Of a stretch of 64,000 nt of DNA, positions 36,201 through 47,783 are shown piece by piece; positions within the stretch are counted from its first letter, which is position 1; the number at the start of each line of letters is the position of its first letter. The DNA is taken from contig CM041203.1 of the NCBI GenBank assembly GCA_023078555.1, positions 2,833,981 through 2,897,980 of the forward strand, in the 5' to 3' direction. The position numbers and the translations under genes were made by a program. The notes under the pieces are model-generated. The model was given only the letters and a program-made list of their open reading frames with translations, did no database searches and was not told the DNA's origin. This DNA comes from Ulva prolifera (taxonomy: Eukaryota; Chlorophyta; Ulvophyceae; Ulvales; Ulvaceae).

Positions 36201-36838
36201 CAGATTCGCGAATTTGTCGCATACCGAATATCGTGTACGGCGATGTAGGGGCCATTTGCGGCTTGTCGTGTAGCAACGTGCACGTCGCGACGACGCGATT
36301 ACACGCTCACGTCCCGATCCAACAAGTAACACAATGACAGTTGGCACGGCACGTGTCTCTGAGCAAAATGTGTGTTACATTCTGAACACTGCGTTATATC
36401 AGTAGACCAGCTGACAGTGCGTGCCAAGCGACCGGCCACATTTACTACTGGCTGAAATGCATCAACCGGTACGCGTACACAAGCTCCTGTGCAGAAACTG
36501 ACAGACCAAATGGATTCTCATAACATCTTGGTAGACAGAGCTTGCCTAAGAAAGTACACGAGTCTTGTTGTGCAATGAGGTGGTGTTACTTTTGCTAACC
36601 TGCATACTGACCTGCGAGCGACCACTTGATCGGGAAGCTCAGAAGACGAAATTTTCTTTTGGCTCAGGCAACCTTGAAATCAACACGTTCCTTCAACGAC
36701 GAAAGCTGACCATGAACTGAATCATAGCTGCAACCCAGCAGCTGGTATCGGGCACACCAATGGACACATTGGTAGCAACCACATAAGTACAAACTCAGAA
36801 AAACTGAGACACACATGTCCAACTGTGCGCACATACTT
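33249..36838. other. Stretch without a recognised gene
   Basis: About 3.6 kb between two small genes. Open stretches on both strands (for example plus 33590-33841 and 35136-35400, minus 33914-34885) show no family motif. The longest ones overlap on opposite strands, so at least some must be chance. Uncertain exons of an unknown gene cannot be excluded. Confidence 0.35.
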
Positions 36839-37470
36839 CTACTGATGTCTGTGCTCATGATCATCTTTTCGGATGGCCACGCTGATGGGCACAGCTGTGC
36901 CACCCCCTCTGCAAGCCTTGCACTGTGTTCGACCAGTATACTCGCAGCTTTGGCACCCTGAATCGCCATCAGACCACCGATTGCAGATACATGCTTCCTT
37001 GCCGGTGCCGTCACATCTGGGGCACACGTCACCAGAAGGCTTCTGCAAGCAATTCAATGATCAAGCCTGACGAACCAATCCAAAGGTGGTACTGATATTG
37101 CTGTAACCTCCTCAGTATATGCTGATCATGTCCAGCGACCTAAACAGTCGGGCGAGCATGTTCTCATCGTGACGTCTGAAATGCGCACCTCATCCTGGAC
37201 TTGCGAAAGCTGATATGCAGCGAATGCTGCTATCGCATACGAAAGCCACTGAATGATTGGAATTTGGCCCGAGGCGCTGTCGCTCATCATTGTGGCGCTG
37301 AATGACCTTGCAATAGTTGATGATGCCAAACACATCGGGTCGAACGACCTCGAGGCTGTTCCTGGCTTATGGCGGCATTGAAGCAATGATTTTGAGCGAA
37401 ACGGACTGTTAGCAACTACGAGCGGTGTTCCGTTTCTCGGAGTCGGGTGGACTGACAGCATCGCGCTCAT
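36839..37470 (-). CDS. Plastid-type DnaJ-like zinc-finger membrane protein
   Basis: Two exons, 37189-37470 and 36839-37042, join exactly in frame (VQDE|KPSGD) to give 161 residues. The first 55 or so residues are basic and Ser/Thr/Ala-rich, without acids before SFDP, like a chloroplast transit peptide. One hydrophobic helix (IIQWLSYAIAAFAAYQL) follows. The C-terminal half is a cysteine-rich DnaJ-type zinc finger with CPRCDGTG, CIC-NRWSDGDSGC, CQSCEYTG and CKACRGGG; the second CxxC pair is reduced to CxC. Plants have several thylakoid proteins with a transmembrane helix plus such a finger and no J domain (LQY1 is one); they act in photosystem assembly or repair. A thiol-chaperone role on the thylakoid is inferred. 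Which orthologue it is, I cannot say. Confidence 0.7.
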
Positions 37471-39380
37471 CGCCAGTCACAATTCCTAAACAGTAAAGGC
37501 TTTGCTGCCACTAAATCTGTATTGCTGTATCGGTATCAATTCGCGTAGGTTCGGCCGGGTCTACTTAAATGTTGATGGAAGGAAGTCGCGGGTGTCAAGG
37601 TGGATCGACGGTTGAGGTAAAAGGCAAAGGGGAATAGTGGGTGCAATGGAGTGGGCAAACAATTAAGGGTTGCGCAATATGGTACACCGCTCGGCGGAGT
37701 CCCGCTCGTGAGTTGTGGTGTAGGTATGAGGTGGACAATGATGTGTTCCGAAGAGCCGTGTTAACGAGGTAATGAGATGGCACAAGAAACGTGCTCCGAG
37801 ACGGAACACTCGTGATCGTGTACGCGTCCAATGTAAGTTTTGATCAACAGGTTCACACGAACGGAGTTTCACAATTCGACAAAGATTTTCGGCTGCCCAA
37901 GCTCCCGTGACATAGGCTCAAACGACAGTACACCTGAGTTTCACGAGCCGGGCTGGTGCATTGAGCACGATGCGTCCGAGAAGATAGTTTCGGCGTGCAC
38001 GAAGCATCCGTCTGAAGCAGCGCACGCGTGTTCACGCAAGGCCGAGCCGTCCGCACAACCGCTGACTCATATGATGGCTGCTCTTCCTGATCAAATGGGC
38101 TGGGCTGTATGCATGCACTGTGTTGCTCAGAAGAAGTAAAAATCGCGTACGCAGGTAGTCATGCCTGTGGTGTCTCGGGGCAATCGCCATATCCAGAGCA
38201 ATGAACTCCTACATGTTTGCATAGTGAAGTCCGCCGTGGAGTTGTAGATTTCTCAGCTGGCCGCAACTGGCTAGTCTGTGGCAGTGTCCACTGTCTCGAG
38301 CATCTGCTTGGTGCCCATGTCATCTGTGGGAAAGATCTGCAGATATTCTGACCCGGTGCACACCTGGCCTCCACTCCAGTCAAGATGACCGAGAACGTAG
38401 ACTCGTTATATAACGAGGATGTATCCACACAGTATGCTGGACGAGTTCGGTGAATGGGGCTTTGTGGGACACAATAGCAAATGTCACTGTGGAGGACCCC
38501 ACCTCGAAACATCCACACCGTAAGGGTGGCCCTTACGGCTCATCAGCAAAGTATCGTTGCGTCCTCACCTGCGTTTGTGTCCCTGCAGTATTTCCTTTAC
38601 GTTCGGGCATCGTCAACTCTGCAAATGCCAGCGCACGCAACTGCTCTCCTCCCAAAGCACCGCTCGGCCCACCAGCCCTTGCCCGGTCAAGTAGGAATAA
38701 GGTCAGCCAACAGTCGCTGCTGAGCGGCACTTTATGCATGTATGTGCGGCCTGTCAATTGCGACGTTGACGAAGCCCCTGACCCACACCGTGGCGCTGGC
38801 AAAAATAATGGCTGCAATTTCTGGTGGCCCTGGCCACTCGCAACTCAACAACGGCTGTACACTGAGGCCTCCTGGATCAGGAGGTTGTAAGTGTGGCAAG
38901 GTTACCCAGGCCAGCGCCTTTGTCCACCACGCAGTGTGCTTCCTCCAGAAGCCCTGAGATCTGCAAGCGCATCAGTGCTGAGATGGATGCCCATGACGTT
39001 GTTGTCTTTGCCCTTTCCGTTTGATGCATCATTGATTGTGTGGTTGCGCTTGATGGCATTTGCTCCCTCTGTAGTCTCTATCAGGAGACCCTGTTGGGGG
39101 AACTTTCACCAACTCTGCTTCCATGTGGTACTGGGTGTGGCCGCCGTTCATCCATGTTTAAACCCCCACACCCCACATGCATGCCATAACGAGCTACACC
39201 GATGCGTATCACAGGGGTGTCTGGCTCTCACATTGTGACGCATTACCCCTGATCACGAGCAGATCAATCTCCATTATGTTGTACCACTGACAAATACCAC
39301 AACTGTAGCTGTGTTTGCTTGCCATCCATGAGTCCGGCCATGCGCTCACTGTGTGTCACTTCAGGCTTTGCACATATCAG
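37471..39380. other. Stretch without a recognised gene
   Basis: About 1.9 kb. A minus-strand piece at about 38910-39080 reads through in a hydrophilic frame with a TTGCAG acceptor inside it, and plus 37840-38139 is open for 99 codons. Neither has a recognisable motif. Confidence 0.35.
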
Positions 39381-41790
39381 CTACATTGCTGCTCGAGACA
39401 GGAGCGACTTTTGCATTGTGGACAACAGATCCACAATCCGGTCCATCTGGGCATACTTGTTCACCGGCACCGCGTCATCAGACACCTCACGATGCTTGGC
39501 CAGCACCAGAAGCTGCTGAACTTGATCGATGTGGCCCTCAATGCGACCATCCATGATCAGTGACGCCAGTAACCGCTCTGCCTCCTTGGCATCACAGTTG
39601 ATTTTGCTTGCTAAGAACGGAATCTTGACTCTTGTGTATGGGCCAATCACTTTCTTTAACAGAACCTGCACTCACCACATATTGTGCAACCACAGAGCAA
39701 TGCAACCCCAGAGGCAGTCATGCCAATGCAAGCAACTGAGCAGAGGCAGACTGGAGACGCATGTGTGATGGTCGCCACTTGCCTGTGTCCGAAGAACTGT
39801 GATCAAGTCTTCTACGTACGGGCGGATAAACGGGTCCTCAATGACCGTGTTCCGATTTGCTTTCAACGTACGTTCGAATTTGTTGATGTCGCTGTTCTGG
39901 TATGCTTCTACCAGGTCTGTCATGGCTTGTATTTCTGGGTCGGATCGATAAGGCTTGGTCTCTTGTGCATTGAAAGGGTCAACGTGGCTCTCCATAAGCA
40001 TGCTTGCCAGCACCAGGTACTTCAGGCACTGGACCCTGCATGTATACTGAACATGTCTGAACTATTCTAGACGTATCTCGCCTTACAGCATGCTTTTCTC
40101 ACTTGAATGTGAGCTGCACTGGTCCTTAATGTAGAAGGCATAACAACGCTTGTTTATGGGCGGCATATGGTGTCGCATGCCACGTAGGCGTTCGGACTGG
40201 ACACACATCGTGTGCCATCATAAGCACTGGCGTCCACACAGGGGGAGACACATTGATGCACATAGGGGTGATGTTTCACTAGTACGGCATCAGCATGTGA
40301 GTGCTATGTGATGCATCGAAAGACGGATCGGATGGACCATGACTGGCCCCATGGCTGGCCCTATGCAGTATCACCTTGCTCACCAGAACATGCTTATCCT
40401 TCTAAGGAGGCTGCTTTTCGACAGCTTTGCACACCTTCGAGGGCTGCCAGCATCGTCGTAGCTTTTGAATGCCTCAAAGAAATCAGTGTGGGCAGCTTGC
40501 CATGCTTTCTCGCGCATGTGCATCTTGCCGCCGCACTCCCTAACAGTCCCCATGATCCGCGGGTGCGGAATAGCACTTTTGATACTCAAGGACTTATCAT
40601 ACAGCTCCTTCAGCTTCTTGAAGTTCTTTTGAGCCGAATACATTTGAATTTCGATTGCATAAACCTCCAGCAGGAGTGTAGCCTTTTTCAAGTCTGGCAG
40701 ACCATCTTTTGTTGTACATTTCTGCAGCGTACATATTATTCTATGAACTGGAGTTTCCTGTGTACTGATTCAAACAGGCGTGAGAAGATGTTCTGGCTTG
40801 ATCTTGGTTTGACAGATCTGACGGGAGTCAGGGGAAGAAGCACCCTTCAGTACAAGAGGCCCAACGAGACGCCCATGCCTGAGCATCAAGAAAGACTGAG
40901 CCTGTTAATTCGAAGCAGCACCTGGTTGAGCAGTTTCAGGGCCCGTGCCAGTGGAACAAAGTCTCCGCTTTGAAACCACAAGTCACATAATTTGAGATTG
41001 GCTTTAAACCACAGCCGCTCATTGTTGCAGCCCTCCTCTGACTGTAGCGTCGTTTCATAGAACTTCTGCAAGAGGTGCTTGTCCTGACATGTTGACATGA
41101 AGTCAAGTAGACTGTTTAACTTCTTCTCTGCCTGGTTGCGGGTGACTGCACCAGATGCATACTCCAGCATCTTCCTGCACGAGTCCTGACGTAGAATGTG
41201 CCAGACGAAAGGGCTGGCTGGAGATGCATCTGCCAGCGTGGCTTAGAAGCAGGCCATGGTGACCTTACCTGTAGCTCTCAAGCATTTCATCATGTTTGCC
41301 CATCCTGAATTGAAGCTTCACGATCTGCTTATATGCTTTGAAGCCCCTGCAATGAAAAAGTCTTGAGTGAGTGCGGCTTGACCGCCTAGATCACCGTCTA
41401 GGAAGTCGCCAATCACATGTGAAGCCAAATTCACAAACGACGCTAGATACAAGTGCGAATGAGCCTCTCACCATTCCCCTTTTTCCTCTTCCATCCTCAA
41501 TACTTCCAAGAAGCCTTTGAGGGCTTCTTCGAGGTTGGAAGACTCCACATTCCCTGCAGGCATGTGGCACAACTGTTCCAATTCAACAGCCCCGACGATG
41601 ACATCCACATGCCCTCTGACAGGTTACCTTTCGAGTTGTAGTACTGATTTTCAATATCTACAGCGCCTTCCGACATCTCCTCGTCCGAGTATTCGAACCC
41701 ATATGAATCTGCACACAGTGAACTCAGCGAATCTGAACATGAGCGTTTTGCACAGCCATGATCCGAGATCGCACCATCCTCACTACTCAT
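39381..41790 (-). CDS. CSN2: COP9 signalosome subunit 2 (CSN2), multi-exon
   Basis: CSN2 is the PCI subunit that binds cullin and RBX1 for deneddylation. ATG at 41790 is followed by an acidic N-terminus and the family hallmark [11 protein letters not shown]. Exons 41628-41790, 41472-41553, 41269-41346, 40922-41174, 40435-40693, 39783-40035 and 39381-39665 (TAG at 39381) restore the frame with conserved joins: [41 protein letters not shown] and [15 protein letters not shown]. Other hallmarks are [39 protein letters not shown] and [11 protein letters not shown] small exon between 40.70 and 40.92 kb (before DLKKAT) is not firmly placed. The intron 39666-39782 uses a GC donor. The gene is head-to-head with the ADF gene. 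Confidence 0.93.
39666..39782 (-). other. GC-AG intron in CSN2
   Basis: The donor reads CAG followed by GCAAGT, the classical strong GC-donor context, and the acceptor is GTGCAG. The flanking protein (LRTQ|VLLKK) is continuous with the universally conserved CSN2 sequence, so the border is secure. Confidence 0.85.
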
Positions 41791-42271
41791 GGTGGATTTT
41801 TTGTGTCAAATACTTTGTTAAGATGAACGGGGGGCACTGGAATTATCTTATTTGGTGGAACACTAAATGGATGAAATATGTTGCTGTCGAAAGGGCGCTC
41901 ATGCGGTGCAATCGCGGGCTTCTAAAACCGCTCAACGTGAACATTTACATGACGATCTGAACAGGCTTGGTGAGATGTGCATGTACTTTGCACGTGGTAA
42001 GCCCTGCCTGCATGCTGTCAACGATGACGACAGGTGTCGATCTCACATCCTGACTGCTGCAAGCAGCGTCGCGGCCGATTTATCACCCAGAGACGTGCAA
42101 GCGGATTCATTAAACAATACGTATCCACCAGCTGCATGCGCGCAACGTTGATCGCCCTTCAGTGTCTCGGTCGCTGATTTGCAGTTGCAGTAGTATTGCA
42201 CTTGTTCTGTCAACTCCCGAGTCCCAGCTCGAACACCCGTACATCATCACGCTAGTACAACAAGTGGCATC
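41791..42271. promoter_or_regulatory. Bidirectional promoter region of CSN2 and the ADF gene
   Basis: 481 bp separate the two start codons of divergent genes, so both core promoters must lie here unless upstream noncoding exons exist. I see no TATA box at a defensible position. Confidence 0.5.
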
Positions 42272-43773
42272 ATGGCCTTGGACCTACAAATTCTCCGGAC
42301 AGCCAAGGCCGCCCTTGACGAGGGGCTACTGAACACAGCTGACTACGACAGCATGAAAGCATCGTTTATCAAAGCGCAGTCGATTAAAGCTGGTGTCGAG
42401 GCTGGTTTTATAAGTCAAACTGACTATGCGGAAGCTCGAGCAGCATTCTTTTCAGGCCTTGGTATGCCTGTTGGGGGTGCAGTTGCTGCTGTAGCACCAA
42501 GTCACTCAACCCCGCCACAAGCTCCCACTAGTCAGGGCAACGGTACAACGCGCAGCTTCAAGGCACCACCACCTGGGCAGCCACAGCCCTCGAATACCGC
42601 GATAGCAACAGCTGAGCCACCAGCTAGTGCCCCAGTAAAGGCCACCAGAGTGCCGAGTCAGCAGCCCACGGAAGCGGTGCCTTCCGATAGAACAATCCCT
42701 CCCCTCTCTCTACCAGACCCTCAGACACAGGCTGAAGCCTGCAGCACACCCACAACAGACGGCTCGAAGTCCGCTTCATTGGTCCCCACACCAACCGGTT
42801 TGTCAGACCGCGGAGGCAAGAATGCCGCGGCGGATAAGGTATGTGGCTCGACACTTTGGACCATGGCGCTTGAGGTTGGCTCAGCACTTTGTACATGGCC
42901 CGTGAGGGCACACCCCAACTGCATGGTGTACCAGCCACGCCGTCTTTATGCTGCTTTGCGCCAGGCTTGCTTTCCTTGGAGGCGGACATGCATGGCCATC
43001 CTTCGAGCAGAACACACAATCAACACAGTGCAGGCCACAATTTCTTGTGTGTGCAGAAGTCAATGGCGGGCATCAGGGTGAACCCAGATTCTGTCAACAT
43101 TGTTTGGGAGGTCAACATCAAGAAGACGGTACGCCACGTGAACATGAGATCAGACTTGGCAAGACCTACTCTGTTGACCTACTCTGACCACACTGCATGC
43201 CATGGTCTGGTGTGCAGTATCGGTGGGTTTCGTATCACATTGGCACAACTGGAAAAGAGGTTGAGATAGAGAAAGTGGGAGCACGGACAGCGTCATGGGA
43301 TGCGTTCATTTCAGAGCTGCCTGCAGACCAGTGCAGATACGGAGGTACGGCAACGAGCTACACCCACCTGGCAAGTGCTGCATGATTGCACGACATGGTG
43401 ATGCTTCATGTTATCAGACAAGTACCTGCTGGTGATTTCTGCAGTTTTCGATTACGAGTATACCAACTCCGATGGCACGACGTTTGGGAAGCTGTGCTTT
43501 GTATCATGGTGCGATTCTTTATTTTCATGCTCCTGGTCCTGAAACACATCGCTAAGTTACACGACCAACTGCGTGGGCGCTCTAAGCACAGCATGGTCAT
43601 GTAGGGCACCTGACACAGCACCTGTCAAAGCTAAGATGCAACATGCCTCCACGAAAGACCTCTTCCGTAGCATGTTGGAGGGCATTGCGGTCGAAATGAA
43701 TGCAACAGAGAAGGGGGATTTGAGCGAGAGCACACTCAGGGAGAAGGTCAAAACAACAGTTGCGAAGAAATAG
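42272..43773 (+). CDS. ADF/cofilin-domain protein with a 190-residue N-terminal extension
   Basis: Exons 42272-42838, 43057-43128, 43218-43344, 43445-43508 and 43605-43773 join in frame to 332 residues. Residues from about 190 form one ADF homology domain (actin binding and severing): AGIRVNPDSV, YRWVSYHIG, WDAFISELPADQCRYG, FDYEYTNSDG, KLCFVSWAPD, VKAKMQHASTKDLFRSML. Canonical ADFs are about 140 residues and start at the first of these blocks. Here residues 1-70 carry two related helical units (LDEGLLNTADYDSMKASFI and VEAGFISQTDYAEARAAFF), reminiscent of SHOCT-like segments. About 110 Pro/Ala/Ser/Thr-rich residues follow as a linker. Exon 1 is open and continuous with the rest at a clean AAG|GTATG donor, so the fusion is read directly from the sequence. 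The role of the extension is unknown. Confidence 0.82.
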
Positions 43774-44122
43774 TGGACACTACAGCAATCCATGACTACC
43801 TGTCAGATCATAACTGCATTTATGTTGTGTTCTTGTCATGGCATTTTTGCCGAGATTGTCATTGCGTATGCTCTGAACACTCGTTGACAGATGTGTTGTT
43901 ACCTTCATCTGTTCCAACATCAACACTTTTCCTCAATGCAAATCGCAGCCTTCGAAATATCTGCATGTCCCCACCATCACAATCTCGCCATCCACAGCTA
44001 TGGGTTTCGAGAGGTTTCTTTATCAAGCCGCTATCGGTTTGATGGCCTCAATCGCTACAGCCACACTCGTCTGATGTGGCATTCTCACCGGGAGCCTATA
44101 CATCGCAACAGCTGAACATCAG
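43774..44122. other. Convergent spacer between ADF and DEG15
   Basis: About 350 bp between two stop codons on opposite strands. It should hold both 3' UTRs, possibly overlapping. Confidence 0.4.
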
Positions 44123-46485
44123 TCATAGCTTGCTTGTCGTCTGGATGGGAACGTCCATGGCGGCAAGCATAGCTGTTGCTGCCTGTGGCCGCTCGCGCAT
44201 CACGGTGCACGCCTCGAATATTGGAACCAACTGTGTCGCGGGGATGGCAAACCCAATGCTTGGAACCACCGGGCCATTCTGTATGGCAGCATTGGACGTG
44301 ATCAGCCCCAGAAGCGGCACATACCGCCCGGGTGGCATCTCCCCACCCACCTCCTGCACACCACATACCGTTGATCACCACAACTCCTCTGTTGACACAA
44401 CCCAGAACAGCACGTCATCATTCATTCGACGGGCGGCTTCGCCTGCCACACGCGCACTGCCACCAAGGATTATGCAACAGGTCATGCAGTCACTGCCCAC
44501 GAGCCCCGGGATCAACGTGTCGCGCACTCACCACGAGCACGGCCCCGCAGGAAGAGATGCTGAGCTGGCACGCACCTCGTCCATGAGCACGAGGGCACCC
44601 CCGCTGCAGCCGCTGTGCACGAGGCAGTCGGTCATCAGCATGCTCCCGTCGGACGGGAGGCCGCCCTGCGGCTGTTGCCCCGGAGGGCCCCCGGGCGGCT
44701 CCATTGCGCATGAGAGGCATCCGAACGTGACCATCGGCCCGAGACGCGCGCCCGGTCCGATCAGCGAGTGGCCGATGGCGGCGACGGCGTTGCTCGGCCG
44801 GTACGACCGCGGCACGGCGAGCGGATACGCCTCCCATGCCCCCATCGCCCGCAGCGACGGCTTGCCCCCCTTCCCTGTACAGCCAGACCCCGCGTGATGC
44901 GCGCGCGCCACACGTCCCGCGCGTCTGACATTCGACGGCAAACTCACCTCCTGTCACCGCAGAGCCGCTGCGCTGGGACGTCTCGCCCCCGGAGAAAAGG
45001 AGACTCACATGGCGACGATGGCTGCAATCGTGCGCGGCACAATGTGAATCGAGCTGCTGCTCAGAACATGAGGGCTCCGGGCACGCACCGCTTGTGCAGA
45101 TCTCAATCAGAGCCACATCCATCGCTGTGCGACGCTTGAACATATGCACCAGCTTCGCCTTGTACTCCAGGAAGCAGCCAGACACGGGGTCTGCCCACCT
45201 CACCTGCATCGCGGCGGCTGTTGGGGGGCCTGCTGCTGGACCAGTAGTCTGGCTCGTGGCGCCTGCCTTGCAGCACGGTAATGTGACGGGACAGGTCATG
45301 CAAAAGCAGTCCGCGCGCAAGCATTCAAGAGCTGTATGTGAACTCCCCCTGATGCCTGCTGCGCAGAGGAGGCTGAAGTGCGTGGGCTAGAGCAGCGCAG
45401 CACACCTGGCATACAGAGCCGTCGTCCGGCGTTCCGAGCTCGGCCGCGAAGCTGCGCACTGACGTCCGCCGGTACGTGCAGGCGCGGCCGTGGCGCGGCG
45501 GACTGTCTGCTGCAGACGTGAGGTTGCTGATCGGGCTCGGCTGTCGTGGCTCAAACAGGTGTGCGACGGTAAGCAGCAGCCCCCGGTCAGCATCGATGAC
45601 CACGGCAGAGCCCCACGACGCGCCGATGCGCACCATCGCCACAGCACGCTGTGCCGCGACGCCGCTGGCGCCGGCGGAGAGCGGCCAGCGGAGGGCTGGA
45701 TCAGCGCGGCACTGTGCGGCAACGATGGGCACGTCTGCAGCTGACATGATGCATGCGCGGTCGTGGAGATTGAGCGGCCGCGTGGGGCTGGTGGAGGAGG
45801 GCTTCTTGGTATCGATGCAGCTGCTTGCAATGGCGCTGATGAGCATGTTGATGGGAATGGCAAACCAGAGGGATGCACCGAGGGACTGGCAGAGGAGGGA
45901 GGGCAGGAGCACAGCGCAGAGCTCGCCTTGTGCATTGAGCACAGGGCTCCCCTCCATGCCCGGGAGGCCTCTGAAATCGAGGAGGAGGAGGCACCCTTGG
46001 CGGGTGCGGGCTCGGCCTTGATACTGCGTGCCGATCGGCACAACGCTGCTGACGTGGCCTGTGCGAACGCTGTCAGGTAAAATGTCCGGGCACAAGCACG
46101 CGAAGGGGCTGCCGTGGACGCGGACGGCATCACCTACCGAAAGCTCACTCCCTTTGAAACACGGAAGGAAGGCAGCGTTGGGCACTGGTCTGCAGCGAGG
46201 GTCGTCCAGCGGAGCTATCGCGAAGGTCGCCCACGGTACATTTGCGACATTGTCGCGCTGCGGGCTGTTGGGACAATGCCACGATGACTCCGCGTGCCGA
46301 TTACATCGTAGCAATCCCTCCAGAACCTGTGGACCGCCGCAAGTCAGCAATGGCCCCACTGTTCCCATGTTGGAAACTGTGTACACCGTCGTTGGTGCGT
46401 CGGCAGGATCTACCGCATTATATGTCAGCACCGCACCTGCTGAATTCTGCATTGTGCTCCGGGTATTCTGACAATTCGCAGACAT
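44123..46485 (-). CDS. DEG15: Peroxisomal processing protease DEG15/TYSND1 with PTS1
   Basis: DEG15 is the trypsin-like protease that removes PTS2 presequences in peroxisomes. The large exon 45325-46485 (coding to about 45415) holds the N-terminal lobe (VRVHGSPF, LPGMEGSPVLNAQGELCAVL) and then the start of the active lobe, AVVIDADRGLLLTVAHLF with the catalytic His. An exon ending at 45089 gives AMDVALIEI with the Asp. Exon 44576-44874 gives VAAIGHSLIG and HSGCSGGALVLMDE with the nucleophile Ser. Exon 44123-44353 gives LLGLITSNAA, PSIGFAIPATQLVPIF and ends in QTTSKL, a perfect peroxisomal targeting signal 1, before TGA. All three triad residues are present in the expected order. The start is uncertain: 46485 is the first residue of the open frame, and a CAATGCAG acceptor at about 46450 suggests an upstream exon. 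It converges on the ADF gene. Confidence 0.88.
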
Positions 46486-46669
46486 CCAAACTCGAAAGTC
46501 CGGCAGTAGCCCTGGCTCGCCCTCACATGGACGTTAAGCCCTAAGGTGCGCAATCGCGCATCCCGCGCTTGCGGGTCCGCATCCTCGATGATTCCCGCCA
46601 CACATGCTAATGGTATCGCGACCACATGACCTATGACCAAGGCGGATGTGTTTGCGGTCCAATTCTGGT

Positions 46670-47783
46670 CTAGCGCCTGTGCAACAATTCAAACAGCTCA
46701 AGGCCAGCGTCTACGCATACTGGCTGCGTGCGCATCCACCAGAGGACACAGCATCTCTTCATGTATTTGCTGGTTGATGCGGTGATGAGCATGCGCACCA
46801 GTGCAGCCGGAGTGGCTTTGTCGGGAAGAGCCGAAAACGAGAACTGTGCTGTAGCGCCTCTCCCGCACAAGTGCGCGAAGCTCGAAGGATCCTTGTCTAC
46901 TGTGTGACCTGTGCGCATTTCAAGTGGCATGCTGCCGACGTTCCCGCGTGGGGAACAGTGAATAACGTCTCCGTTTCCCACTGGTTGGAGTGGTCAGCAG
47001 CTGTGTCTGGGCATGGCAAAGTTCTACTGAATGAAACCTCGATCATTTGCGAAAAACGGCTTGCGCATCAATCGCCGCGGCAGATAAAAAGGATTTGCCC
47101 ATTTGCGGTTTCAAGGACCTCATCGTCGTAAGCAGTTTGTAAGAACATCGTCGTCACCTCTTGTTATCTCAAACTGCGCGCCTCAAGTATTTGCGAAGGT
47201 ATTGGCACAATTTTACGTCAGGGCGAAAACCTGTGGGCAACCAGATTCGGCTCCGGGACGATGCTGCAATTGCACACAGGGACACTTGGGTTCATCACAC
47301 ACGATGGTGAGTTGCGATCAGCATCATCGGGCACCAGTTGGAGATCGGCGCCAGCGCAACCGGTTGGCCAACTTTTGCCAATGCGTCTGCAGACAGATCC
47401 CATGGATCGGCCACACGCAGCCACTTACCCCAACAGCCTTCCATGCTTGGATCGAAAGCAAAGCCCGGCAAAGCCCGGCTGTGCAGCATCGGTGACATTC
47501 TGCAGGGCGCTGTCCAAGCTGCGCAGCGCTGCAGCGTGACAGAGTTCGCACCAGGGACGTATTGCTGCCTCGAAGACGTGCAGCTGGCTCATTTGGGATG
47601 CTGTTGTTTGACCCAAGGCGCAGATTCCTGAGACGAAATGAACTTCGTAATGCATATGGAGCACTGGCTCGAGTTTATCTGTTTATCATCCGTAACCCTA
47701 CTCGGCCCTGCCCATGTCGTGAACTTGTTACTTGTAGCATTGACCCGACGGTCGACCGCATCAAGATTCAGTTCTGACATGGT
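46670..47783 (-). CDS. Possible unrecognised multi-exon gene
   Basis: Three minus-strand pieces look protein-like. One starts ATG at about 47783 (SELNLDAVDRRVNATS, then CSICITKF). One at about 47425-47560 (WCELCHAAALRSLDSALQNV) ends near a consensus GTAAGT donor. One at 46670-46960 (GRGATAQFSFSALPDKATP, ALVRMLITAS) ends in a stop. They are on the same strand and evenly spaced, but I did not prove the joins and know no family. The gene would lie upstream of and co-directional with DEG15, and it marks the edge between the gene-rich and repeat-rich halves. Confidence 0.3.
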
